Part shown: piece after piece, positions 1 through 6,940 of the stretch | Layout of the letters: the number at the start of each line of letters is the position of its first letter | Numbering within the stretch: the first letter of the stretch is position 1 | Source: a virus | Length of the DNA: 21,867 bases | Direction: 5' to 3' (one strand) | IMG/VR virus record: IMGVR_UViG_3300020450_000109 | Span: 1-21,867 of that record | Made by a program: the position numbers and the translations under genes | Notes under the pieces: generated by a model | Databases searched by the model: none | The model's input: only the letters and a program-made list of their open reading frames with translations | What the model was told of the DNA's origin: nothing

Positions 1-1
1 T

Positions 2-1429
2 GTAAGTGAGAATCTCAAAAAAATAGTTAGAGAAGAATTTAAGGGTGTAAAAGATTTGCTTGATTTTGACAGCAAATCTCATGAGATATTTCGTAACTGG
101 TATGTAGATGGTAGATTATATTATCATAAGGTTATTGATACACAAAAACCTGATGAAGGCATTCAAGAATTAAGGTTTATAGATGCTCTCAAAATTAAAT
201 TAATGAGAGTTCAACCAAAGAATGAAAAAGGTGCTAAGGGTGCTGAAGGTATTCCTGTATTACCGTACGCAGGCGAAACAACTATAAACAAAGATGCTAA
301 GGTAATAGAATTTTATACGTATTACCCGCAAGGAATGGCACAGAGATATGGATCTGTTGCTGGTAAAGGCATAAGGATTGCCAAGGACTCAATTTGTCAT
401 GTGCACTCTGGTCTTGTTGATAGAAATAAAAAACTAACATTATCATACTTACATAAGGCAATCAAAGGTCTCAATCAATTAAGAATGATTGAAGATTCTC
501 TTGTCATCTACAGATTATCGAGAGCACCTGAGAGAAGAATATTTTATATTGATGTTGGTAACTTACCTAAGGTAAAAGCAGAACAGTATCTACGTGATGT
601 TATGAGTAGGTACAGAAACAAACTTGTGTACGATGCAAACACAGGAGAGATAAAAGATGACAAGAAATTCATGTCAATGCTTGAAGACTTCTGGTTACCA
701 AGAAGAGAAGGCGGTAGAGGAACTGAAATCTCTACGTTGCCAGGTGGACAGAATCTTGGCGAACTTACAGACATCGAGTATTTCCAGAAAAAATTATACC
801 GAGCATTGAATGTGCCTGAGTCTCGTATTGGAGATACTGGTGGTTTTAATCTAGGTAGGTCATCTGAGATATTACGTGACGAACTTATGTTTAGTAAGTT
901 TGTTGGTAGGTTGAGAAAAAGATTTAGTGGTCTTTTCTTAGATTTATTGAAAACACAATTAGTTCTAAAAAATATTGTAACTCCAGAAGATTGGTCTAAA
1001 ATGCGTGAGCATATACAGTTTGACTATATGTATGATAATCATTTTGCAGAACTTAAGGATCATGAATTAATGACTGAGCGTTTGAATATCATGGTTGCCA
1101 TTGAACCTTACATCGGCACATACTATTCAAGGGATTATGTCAAGCGTAAGGTGTTGCGTCAGACTGATGAGGAGATAGAAGAAATGACACAAGAGATGGA
1201 AGAGGAAAATGCCATGGGTGTTGGTCTTCCATTAGAGCAACAAAATATGATGTTACAAGCGGGAATAGATGCGGAGATGCCTCCTACAAATGGCAATGGT
1301 AATGGTAGTAAAACTAAAAGTAGTAAAAACAATTTAGGTAAATCACCTAAAGATGGCAGTTTAGATGATGAAAAAAATGGCGGACGCACTGAGGCACCTG
1401 AAATAAACATCAAGAAAGCCAAGATATAA
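2..1429 (+). CDS. 20: Portal vertex protein gp20 (5'-truncated by window edge)
   Basis: This is the portal protein, the dodecameric ring at the head vertex that nucleates prohead assembly, passes DNA during packaging and joins the tail. The frame is open from base 2 with no stop, so the true start lies upstream; the TTG at 56 is an internal codon, not a credible start. About 475 codons are present against 524 residues in T4 gp20, so only the N-terminus is missing. The conserved core segments typical of cyanophage gp20 are present, including KDSICHVHSGLVDRNKKLT, then RLSRAPERRIFYIDVGNLPK and the later LTDIEYFQKKLYRALNVPES. The C-terminal tail is polar, rich in Lys, Asn, Gly and Ser. A late promoter motif overlaps the stop codon. 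The identification is firm from these segments and from the following 21-22-23 order. Confidence 0.96.
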   Translation, partial: VSENLKKIVREEFKGVKDLLDFDSKSHEIFRNWYVDGRLYYHKVIDTQKPDEGIQELRFIDALKIKLMRVQPKNEKGAKGAEGIPVLPYAGETTINKDAKVIEFYTYYPQGMAQRYGSVAGKGIRIAKDSICHVHSGLVDRNKKLTLSYLHKAIKGLNQLRMIEDSLVIYRLSRAPERRIFYIDVGNLPKVKAEQYLRDVMSRYRNKLVYDANTGEIKDDKKFMSMLEDFWLPRREGGRGTEISTLPGGQNLGELTDIEYFQKKLYRALNVPESRIGDTGGFNLGRSSEILRDELMFSKFVGRLRKRFSGLFLDLLKTQLVLKNIVTPEDWSKMREHIQFDYMYDNHFAELKDHELMTERLNIMVAIEPYIGTYYSRDYVKRKVLRQTDEEIEEMTQEMEEENAMGVGLPLEQQNMMLQAGIDAEMPPTNGNGNGSKTKSSKNNLGKSPKDGSLDDEKNGGRTEAPEINIKKAKI

Positions 1430-1432
1430 ATA
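1425..1432 (+). promoter_or_regulatory. T4-type late promoter motif TATAAATA
   Basis: An exact TATAAATA octamer contains the gp20 stop codon TAA (1427-1429). In T4 this octamer is the whole recognition element for the gp55-containing late RNA polymerase. Transcription would start just downstream, about 10 nt before the next gene's ATG at 1449. It probably drives the 67-like/21 segment. Confidence 0.6.
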
Positions 1433-1448
1433 AATACAAGCGTTTTTA

Positions 1449-1703
1449 ATGATTATGGATTCAGCAGAATTAGTCGATATGATTATAGCGGATGCTCCTG
1501 CATCGGAGATACAAGATGCTATTAAATCTTTAGCGTATGCCAAATCTGCAGATTTAGTTGATAGAGTTACTCCTGATGTTGCTGCCTCAATTTTTGGTGA
1601 TGAACCAGAAGAGGGCGATCCCTTACCTGAGGTAGGTGATGGCGAACAACCAGAAGTAGACGCTGAACTTGAACAAGAACCTACAACGGAAACGGAAGAA
1701 TGA
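1449..1703 (+). CDS. 67: gp67-like prohead core protein
   Basis: An 84-residue protein with a short helical N-terminal half and a very acidic C-terminal half (residues about 50-84 are mostly Glu, Asp, Pro and Gly, ending TTETEE). T4 gp67 (prohead internal protein, 80 aa) has the same length, the same two-part design and the same place between genes 20 and 21, where it helps form the internal prohead core and is degraded by gp21. The assignment rests on position and architecture, with weak local similarity around ADLVDRVTPD (T4: IDLIKEEK). A second in-frame ATG at 1455 could be the real start; no strong ribosome site separates them. The stop overlaps the next ATG (ATGA, 1700-1703), suggesting coupled translation. 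Confidence 0.6.
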   Translation: MIMDSAELVDMIIADAPASEIQDAIKSLAYAKSADLVDRVTPDVAASIFGDEPEEGDPLPEVGDGEQPEVDAELEQEPTTETEE

Positions 1704-2266
1704 GTGCATCACAACCATTATCATTAGTTACAGACTATGGTGAATTGTCAAGTGCAAATGCCACATCTGCTGTTACCAGTTCTCAAATAATAAAAACTGG
1801 TATATTGTATGTTGTTTGTTCAGACGATAAGGCAGCAGGACACATCGCAGTTTGCAATACAGCAAATCAAGCGGGTGTTGGATCGTTCCATGTAGCGAAG
1901 GGTGATGATTTTCTTTATAGATATGGACACCCTGCTAATGCACCAGTGTCGGCAATAAGTAAAGCAGCGTCTGCTGTTATTACCATAGATCACACTGATA
2001 GTAAAATTCAAGTGGGTGATTTTGTTACGCTGACTGGTTCATCAGTTAGTGCTTACAATAACACCATTGCACATGTAGAGGTAACTGCTAAATCAAATCC
2101 ACAACAATGGAATGATTTTAAACAAACCATTACAGTTAACGCAAATACTTCTGCACTAGCAGATTTTACAGGAACAGCAACTTTATCTAAGTCGGTGATT
2201 TTTAGACTAGCACCTGAGACATCCTCAGGATGCACATTACACTTAAACGAGGTAGGAGTAGGATGA
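1700..2266 (+). CDS. Unknown beta-rich protein, possible virion structural component
   Basis: A 188-residue protein I cannot name. It is rich in Ser, Thr, Ala and Val, with many alternating hydrophobic stretches that suggest beta structure (for example VSAISKAASAVITIDHTD around residues 83-100), no transmembrane segment, no signal peptide and few charged residues. The only two Cys outside the C-terminal tail lie near residues 35 and 52. It sits inside the late head operon, overlapping the gp67-like gene (ATGA at 1700) and the gp21 start (ATGA at 2263), so it is translated with prohead proteins. In T4 this slot is held by gene 68, a prohead core protein, but I see no resemblance to it. A head decoration or other virion protein is the most likely role; this is inferred from context. 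Confidence 0.55.
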   Translation: MSASQPLSLVTDYGELSSANATSAVTSSQIIKTGILYVVCSDDKAAGHIAVCNTANQAGVGSFHVAKGDDFLYRYGHPANAPVSAISKAASAVITIDHTDSKIQVGDFVTLTGSSVSAYNNTIAHVEVTAKSNPQQWNDFKQTITVNANTSALADFTGTATLSKSVIFRLAPETSSGCTLHLNEVGVG

Positions 2267-2910
2267 AATTAATTTCAGAAGAAATTGAATCAGTTGATAT
2301 TCTTACTGAGGAAAAAGACGGCAAGAAAACTCTCTATATTACAGGACCTTTTTTACAGGCAGAGGTGGTAAATCGCAACAAACGTTGCTATCCCATCAAT
2401 ACCATGATGAAAGAGGTAACAAGATATACAGATGAATTTGTATCAAAGGGACGTGCACTAGGAGAACTAGGTCATCCTGATGGACCTCAAATAAATCTTG
2501 ACCGTGTGTCACATAAGATTGTATCTCTTACACGAGAGGGTAACAATTTTATGGGTAAGGCACAAATCCTATCGACTCCAATGGGAAAAATTGCACAATC
2601 ACTACTGGGTGAGGGTGTAAAATTAGGTGTGTCTTCTAGAGGCATGGGATCTATCAGACAACATGAGGGTGTATCTTATGTTGGAGAGGATTTTATGTTA
2701 GCGACTGCTGCTGATATAGTGGCGGATCCCTCTGCACCAGATGCTTTTGTAGATGGTGTCATGGAAGGCAAAGAGTGGGTATGGGAGGGTTCTATTTTGC
2801 GTGAAAGGCATGTAGAGCAAGTCAAAAAGACGATAAATACGATGGTAGATCAGAGAAAATTAGAGGAACGTAAGCTTGCTTTATTCTCTAAGTTCTTGCA
2901 GGATCTATAA
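2263..2910 (+). CDS. 21: Prohead core protease gp21
   Basis: This serine protease is built into the prohead core, then cleaves scaffold and capsid proteins after Glu in (L/I)-x-E sites before DNA packaging. From the ATG at 2263 it is 215 residues, matching T4 gp21 (212). An upstream in-frame ATG at 2230 would add 11 unlikely residues; 2263 is preferred because GGAG lies just upstream (2254-2257) and it overlaps the previous stop as ATGA. The two catalytic blocks of the family are visible: ALGELGHPDGP with His71, and LGVSSRGMGS with Ser124 or Ser125. The segment between them (LDRVSHKI) is also typical. A late promoter motif follows the stop codon. Confidence 0.93.
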   Translation: MKLISEEIESVDILTEEKDGKKTLYITGPFLQAEVVNRNKRCYPINTMMKEVTRYTDEFVSKGRALGELGHPDGPQINLDRVSHKIVSLTREGNNFMGKAQILSTPMGKIAQSLLGEGVKLGVSSRGMGSIRQHEGVSYVGEDFMLATAADIVADPSAPDAFVDGVMEGKEWVWEGSILRERHVEQVKKTINTMVDQRKLEERKLALFSKFLQDL

Positions 2911-2913
2911 TTC

Positions 2914-2921
2914 TATAAATA
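2914..2921 (+). promoter_or_regulatory. T4-type late promoter motif TATAAATA
   Basis: An exact TATAAATA four bases after the gp21 stop codon and 36 bases before the gp22 ATG. Position and sequence fit a gp55-dependent late promoter for the scaffold and capsid genes. AAGGA at about 2937-2941 lies between it and gp22 as a possible ribosome site. Confidence 0.6.
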
Positions 2922-2957
2922 ATAAAAGAAATTCTAAGGAATAACGGACTGGTAAAA

Positions 2958-4037
2958 ATGACCGCACAAAATAGCGAACTACATGAGATGGAGAACCAGG
3001 TTACTAAGGGTGCTGCTAAAGCAGACTCCATGCCAACCACTCCAAATTATGTACCCGATGCAGGGGGAACGGGAGTAGAAGACTTAGGAGGTCCTACACC
3101 GCAAAATAGTAAACCTGACGATAACAGTAACAAACTGAAAACGCCAGCTGCAAAGTTTGCCCAAACGGGTGATGCTCATTTTAAAGGAGCTGCGGGTGCG
3201 GTTCACCAAGACGGTCCTCTCGGTAACCAAAAAGATGGTATGAAATCATCTGGATATGGTAGAGGTGCCAATGAAGAAGTAGAGGCATCAACCGAGGAAG
3301 AAACAGTATCAGAGGTTCAAGAAATTGATATCGACCTTACTGATGATGTGAAAGCATTATTTGAAGGCGAAGAACTATCTGAAACATTCCAAGAAAAAGC
3401 ACGTACAATCTTTGAAGCGACTGTAAAGTCAAAGATTGTTAGCGTAAAAGAATCCCTTGAGGCAGAATACTCACAAAGACTTGACGAAGAAGTCACTGAG
3501 TTTAGAACTATGCTTCAAGAGCGAGTAGACGACTACCTCTACTATGTTGCAACAGAGTGGATAGAAGAGAATGCTCTTCAGGTAGAGTCGGGAATCAGAG
3601 GGGAACTCTCTGAATCCTTCATGACTGGCCTAAAAGGTCTCTTTGAAGAACATTATGTACAAATCCCTGAAGAAAAATATGATGTTTTAGAGGCGATGGT
3701 CACTAAACTAGATGAAATGGAGAATAAACTAAATGAGCAGATTGATAGCAATGTCGCATTGACTAAAAGACTATCAGTATCTGTATCAGACAACATCCTT
3801 GATGAAGCGAGTGCAGGTCTAGCATTATCTCAAAAAGAAAAGCTTGCCGAACTTGCTAAAGGTGTTGAGTTTGAGAGTGAAGAACAATACAGGGAAAAAC
3901 TCAATACTCTCAGGGAGTCTTACTTCGCTAAGAAACCTGTATCTGAGTCCCAAGAAGTCACTGAGGAGACTTCTATAAACGAGGAAGTCAGTCCAGCAAT
4001 GGATCGATATCTTCAGGCACTTCATAAGTTCCAATAA
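2958..4037 (+). CDS. 22: Prohead scaffold (core) protein gp22
   Basis: The major internal scaffold of the prohead, around which gp23 assembles; gp21 later digests it to small peptides. It is 359 residues, longer than T4 gp22 (269). The first 110 residues are low-complexity and Gly/Pro/Asn/Lys-rich (segments such as GGTGVEDLGGPTPQNSK), which accounts for the extra length. The rest is strongly acidic and helical, with coiled-coil-like heptads around residues 140-330, as expected for the core. Several L/I-x-E sites for gp21 occur. The position between the protease and the capsid gene makes the call secure even though scaffold sequences diverge quickly. Confidence 0.9.
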   Translation: MTAQNSELHEMENQVTKGAAKADSMPTTPNYVPDAGGTGVEDLGGPTPQNSKPDDNSNKLKTPAAKFAQTGDAHFKGAAGAVHQDGPLGNQKDGMKSSGYGRGANEEVEASTEEETVSEVQEIDIDLTDDVKALFEGEELSETFQEKARTIFEATVKSKIVSVKESLEAEYSQRLDEEVTEFRTMLQERVDDYLYYVATEWIEENALQVESGIRGELSESFMTGLKGLFEEHYVQIPEEKYDVLEAMVTKLDEMENKLNEQIDSNVALTKRLSVSVSDNILDEASAGLALSQKEKLAELAKGVEFESEEQYREKLNTLRESYFAKKPVSESQEVTEETSINEEVSPAMDRYLQALHKFQ

Positions 4038-4040
4038 ATT
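4033..4040 (+). promoter_or_regulatory. Possible degenerate late promoter AATAAATT upstream of gp23
   Basis: AATAAATT overlaps the gp22 stop codon (TAA 4035-4037) and lies 36 bp before the gp23 ATG, the same geometry as the gp22 promoter. It differs from NATAAATA at the last base, so it may be a weak late promoter or chance in AT-rich DNA. AAAGGAAA at about 4062-4069 is a good ribosome site for gp23. Confidence 0.3.
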
Positions 4041-4075
4041 AAATTCAACCTTACACCCTATAAAGGAAACGCCAA

Positions 4076-5485
4076 ATGTTTAACTCTGGACAACTCCAGA
4101 AGAAGTGGCAACCCCTCCTAGAGGCAGAAGGACTTGATAATATCAAGGACAACCATAGGAAAGCGGTTACCGCACAACTTCTAGAAAACCAAGAAAGATT
4201 TTTAAGAGAGGAGAGAGCATTCTTATCAGAAGCACCTCCTACAGTAAACACAGACCCATCAGGCACAGGTAATCCAGGTTTCTCTGGTTCTGCTGCAGTT
4301 GGTGGTCCTGTTGCTGGTTTCGACCCAGTTCTAATCTCATTGATTAGAAGAGCAATGCCTAACTTGGTGGCATACGATCTTGCAGGTGTTCAACCAATGA
4401 ACGGACCTACAGGATTGATCTTCGCAATGAGATCACGCTTCGACAATCAGAACGGAACAGAAGCATTATTCAACGAACCAAATTCAGCGTTCTCTGCTCA
4501 GAACTCTGCTGCATCACTTGATCAGGGTGATTACACAGGAGCTACTGACGGTGGCACAGACGTTGGTTTTGGTACAACTGCTCAAGGTGGTACTAACCCA
4601 TCAATCTTGAACGGTGGTTCTGACAACGCATTCTCACTAGGACAAGGTTTCAAAACACAAGACCTTGAAAAGTTAGGAGATAATACTTCTACTAACGACT
4701 TCCGTGAGATGGCATTCAGTATCGAGAAGGTCTCGGTTACTGCCAAATCTCGTGCGTTGAAAGCAGAGTACTCACTAGAACTTGCTCAAGACTTGAAAGC
4801 AATTCATGGTCTAGACGCAGAAGCTGAGTTAGCAAACATTCTTTCTACTGAAATCCTTGCTGAGATCAATAGAGAAATTGTTAGAACAATCTACAAAGTT
4901 GCTGAACCAGGTGCTCAAACAAACACTGCTACAACAGGTGCGTTTGACTTAGACACTGACAGTAATGGTCGTTGGATGGTTGAGAAGTTCAAAGGTATGA
5001 TCTTCCAGCTAGAAAGAGATGCTAACGCTATCGCACAAAGAACTCGTCGAGGAAAGGGCAACATTATCCTTTGCTCTGCTGACGTTGCTTCCGCACTTAC
5101 TGCTGCTGGACAACTAGATTACACACCTGCACTCAACAGCAACTTGAATGTTGATGACACAGGTAATACATTCGCTGGTACACTTAACGGACGTTACAAG
5201 GTATACATCGATCCATTCGCTGCTAACCTAGACGCTAACCAGTACTACGTTATGGGTTATAAGGGTTCATCTCCTTATGACGCAGGTATCTTCTACTGCC
5301 CATATGTACCACTACAGATGGTAAGAGCAGTGGGACAAGACACCTTCCAGCCAAAAATTGGATTCAAGACCAGATATGGTATGGTTTCCAACCCATTTGC
5401 TGAAGGTACAACTCAAGGACTCGGACGTATCACTGCTAACAGCAACAGATACTACAGAAGGGTTAAAGTTCAAAACCTTATGTAA
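4076..5485 (+). CDS. 23: Major capsid protein gp23
   Basis: The hexameric shell protein of the head, HK97 fold, made as a precursor and trimmed by gp21. It is 469 residues; T4 gp23 is 521. The N-terminal 52 residues are helical and charged, ending at RAFLSE followed by APPTVNTD; LSE fits the gp21 site, so cleavage after Glu52 is expected (T4 cuts after Glu65). Family landmarks include LISLIRRAMPNLVAYDLAGV and QPMNGPTGLIFAMRSRF, then EKVSVTAKSRALKAEYSLE and the C-terminal FQPKIGFKTRYGMVSNPFAE. A strong terminator follows 17 bases after the stop, which should isolate this abundant transcript. No T4 gp24-like vertex gene is seen nearby. Confidence 0.98.
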   Translation: MFNSGQLQKKWQPLLEAEGLDNIKDNHRKAVTAQLLENQERFLREERAFLSEAPPTVNTDPSGTGNPGFSGSAAVGGPVAGFDPVLISLIRRAMPNLVAYDLAGVQPMNGPTGLIFAMRSRFDNQNGTEALFNEPNSAFSAQNSAASLDQGDYTGATDGGTDVGFGTTAQGGTNPSILNGGSDNAFSLGQGFKTQDLEKLGDNTSTNDFREMAFSIEKVSVTAKSRALKAEYSLELAQDLKAIHGLDAEAELANILSTEILAEINREIVRTIYKVAEPGAQTNTATTGAFDLDTDSNGRWMVEKFKGMIFQLERDANAIAQRTRRGKGNIILCSADVASALTAAGQLDYTPALNSNLNVDDTGNTFAGTLNGRYKVYIDPFAANLDANQYYVMGYKGSSPYDAGIFYCPYVPLQMVRAVGQDTFQPKIGFKTRYGMVSNPFAEGTTQGLGRITANSNRYYRRVKVQNLM

Positions 5486-5502
5486 TTTACTTACATACTT
5501 AC

Positions 5503-5530
5503 AAAGACCCCTTGCAAGGGGTCTTTTTTT
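5503..5530 (+). terminator. Intrinsic terminator after gp23
   Basis: A 12-bp perfect inverted repeat, AAAGACCCCTTG and CAAGGGGTCTTT (5503-5514 and 5515-5526), runs into seven T residues (5524-5530). It closes the late head operon. The palindrome has no spacer, so the real loop would be about four bases at TTGCAA. Confidence 0.93.
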
Positions 5531-5540
5531 ATGCTAAATT
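5512..5540 (+). promoter_or_regulatory. Possible sigma70-type promoter nested in the gp23 terminator
   Basis: TTGCAA (5512-5517, the terminator apex) lies 17 bp from TAAATT (5535-5540), which is preceded by TGC (5532-5534) as in an extended -10. Two better promoters in this window share TTGCA, 17-bp spacing and TGC before the -10. The predicted start would coincide with the ATG at 5547, implying a leaderless message. The -10 is only 4/6, so this is tentative. Confidence 0.35.
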
Positions 5541-5546
5541 GTAAAC

Positions 5547-5741
5547 ATGAAAGATCAAAACGCTATCCTAGATCAGGAAACTGAAACACAAAAGTTCAAT
5601 CGTGCACTGGATTTATACATAGAAAGTGTACACAAACCAGACCATGCCTTGAGAAGTTGTGCACATAATCAAAAGTGTTACAACGAACTTATGAATGTTA
5701 GGCAACAGGTCTTGGACTATGTTCAAACGCTAAGAAAATGA
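5547..5741 (+). CDS. Small unknown protein, 64 aa
   Basis: I do not recognise this 64-residue protein. It is soluble and probably all-helical, with a charged N-terminus, two Cys close together in RSCAHNQKCYN (about residues 37-47), and a C-terminal helix ending VQTLRK. It begins right after the gp23 terminator, so it is probably expressed independently of the head operon. Its stop overlaps the start of the next small gene as ATGA, showing the two are translated together. No T4 counterpart is evident. Confidence 0.6.
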   Translation: MKDQNAILDQETETQKFNRALDLYIESVHKPDHALRSCAHNQKCYNELMNVRQQVLDYVQTLRK

Positions 5742-5902
5742 ATGGTAGACTTTCTAAAGTTGACATGACAAACAAACTCTTTCAATTGAAAAGAGAACTT
5801 GATTACAAATGCGAAATTGGAGAAATGGGAGAGTGGGAGTGTGTTGGTGCTAAGAAATATTTGAACAAAGCATTTGATACTCTCGATGAGTTTTGGCAAT
5901 AA
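5738..5902 (+). CDS. Small unknown protein, 54 aa
   Basis: A short gene starting at the ATG of the ATGA overlap with the 64-aa gene. The 54-residue product begins MNGRLSKVDMTNKLFQLKRE and ends TLDEFWQ. It looks helical, with two Cys (in YKCEIGEMGEWECVG), and has no membrane segment. I cannot assign a function. The coding call rests on the stop/start overlap, the full use of the gap between neighbours, and a late promoter motif placed exactly on its stop codon, as with the other gene ends in this region. Confidence 0.6.
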   Translation: MNGRLSKVDMTNKLFQLKRELDYKCEIGEMGEWECVGAKKYLNKAFDTLDEFWQ

Positions 5903-5905
5903 ATA
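5898..5905 (+). promoter_or_regulatory. Late promoter motif AATAAATA before gp3-like gene
   Basis: AATAAATA fits the NATAAATA form of the late promoter and contains the stop codon TAA (5900-5902) of the 54-aa gene. It lies 18 bp before the ATG at 5923 of a tail gene, which should be late. Confidence 0.5.
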
Positions 5906-5922
5906 ACTAAAAAGTCCATGTA

Positions 5923-6504
5923 ATGCCAACTAGAAAAAGTATCCATCCAAGTGTATGGAAACAGGTTACTGATAGAAATTTTCTTTCTACTATTGGATTT
6001 AAGTTTCTTTTGGAACGTTGTCCAAAGGTAGATTTTTATTGTAATGCAGCAAATATACCAACTATAACATTAGGTGTAGCAGAACAATCATCTTATCTAA
6101 GAAACATACCTGTACCTGGTGATAAAATACAATTTCAAGATTTTCAAATATCTTTTATGGTTGATGAAAATATGGAGAATTATCTTGAATTGTATAAATG
6201 GATTACAAATCTTGGGTTTCCAGAATCTCTAAGTCAGTATGCAGGATTGCAAGATGAAAATTCATTGTTACCTGCCAGAAGTCCTGGCGATAATTTTAAT
6301 GAAAGATCTGATGCTACTCTCATGTTACTGAATAATAATCTCAATCCTTCTGTAAAAGTAAAGTTTAGAGATTTATTCCCAATTGAATTGAGTGGCATTC
6401 CATTCAACGCTAAAGCAGAAGAGCAAGAATATTTTACAGCAACCGCTACTTTCAAGTATACTATGTTTGATGTGATTGATGTTAATGGAAAAGAAGTCGT
6501 CTAA
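5923..6504 (+). CDS. 3: Tail-tube-fold protein, probable gp3 (tail completion / sheath stabiliser)
   Basis: A 193-residue protein, probably the head-proximal tail terminator gp3, which caps tube and sheath (T4 gp3 is 176 aa). Visible features match the tube-fold families (gp19, gp3, gp54): a segment near residue 38 with NAANIPTITLG, then RNIPVPGDKIQFQDFQISF, a helix with MENYLELYKWI, and late strands FTATATFKYTMFDVID. These resemble strand-loop-strand elements common to T4 gp19-like proteins, so tube-initiator gp54 or tube gp19 are alternatives. I choose gp3 because cyanophages keep gp3 between gene 23 and the uvsY/uvsW pair. There is no good ribosome site before the ATG; an ATG at 5918 is followed at once by a stop. 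It overlaps the uvsY start by 20 bases. Confidence 0.65.
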   Translation: MPTRKSIHPSVWKQVTDRNFLSTIGFKFLLERCPKVDFYCNAANIPTITLGVAEQSSYLRNIPVPGDKIQFQDFQISFMVDENMENYLELYKWITNLGFPESLSQYAGLQDENSLLPARSPGDNFNERSDATLMLLNNNLNPSVKVKFRDLFPIELSGIPFNAKAEEQEYFTATATFKYTMFDVIDVNGKEVV

Positions 6505-6940
6505 TCCCTGTAGTGTAGAGGCAATACAGGAAATGTGGAGTAAGGATTCTGTTATGAATCAAGATGAACTTGACAACGAATCTTTGCGTATACCACAATT
6601 ACACGCCAAATATTACGACCTATATAATACGATACTGCTTATGCGGAAACGTGATGAGCAACAGTATTCTTCTATTCTATTAGATCGTAGAAAGTATTAC
6701 ACTGGAAAGGCTACTGCAGACATATATGCAGAGGAACCGTTTCCATATAAAATTAGAGACAAGGATGACTTGAAGTTGTATCTTGACTCTGATGAAAAAT
6801 TGAGTAAAACTAAACTCAAGTTGGAGTACTACGATGCTATGCTCAAGTATCTTGAAGAGATACTAAGACAAGTTTCTAATAGAACCTATCAGATAAAGAA
6901 TGCTATTGAGTGGCGTAGGTTCTCTTCAGGATATGGCTGA
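6485..6940 (+). CDS. uvsY: Recombination mediator UvsY
   Basis: UvsY loads the UvsX recombinase onto gp32-coated single-stranded DNA. From the ATG at 6485 the protein is 151 residues; T4 UvsY is 137. It aligns by eye along its length: the N-terminal helix AIQEMWSKDSVMN (T4: LQEELKKDVFID), then LDRRKYYTG (T4: KARLDYYSG), and the C-terminal run QIKNAIEWRRFSSG (T4: AIKHIQDMRAFEAG). Alternative starts are TTG 6476 and ATG 6479; 6485 puts the first helix in register with T4. It overlaps the gp3-like gene upstream and the uvsW start downstream, so this pair is transcribed together as in T4. Confidence 0.85.
   Translation: MEKKSSNPCSVEAIQEMWSKDSVMNQDELDNESLRIPQLHAKYYDLYNTILLMRKRDEQQYSSILLDRRKYYTGKATADIYAEEPFPYKIRDKDDLKLYLDSDEKLSKTKLKLEYYDAMLKYLEEILRQVSNRTYQIKNAIEWRRFSSGYG

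Noticed and set aside
1159-1422. Reverse-strand frames of 60-110 codons scattered through the window, for example here opposite gp20 and at 18522-18857.
   Set aside because: All lie opposite confident genes, have low-complexity composition and no ribosome sites; they are shadows.
2832-2839. GATAAATA inside gp21, and AATAAATA near 7064-7071 inside uvsW, as late promoters.
   Set aside because: Both are mid-gene with no gene start nearby; AT-rich coding sequence produces such octamers by chance.
6900-6932. Start of uvsW at the upstream ATG 6900.
   Set aside because: It lies inside uvsY, adds residues without similarity to UvsW, and ATG 6933 fits the family start and overlaps the uvsY stop.
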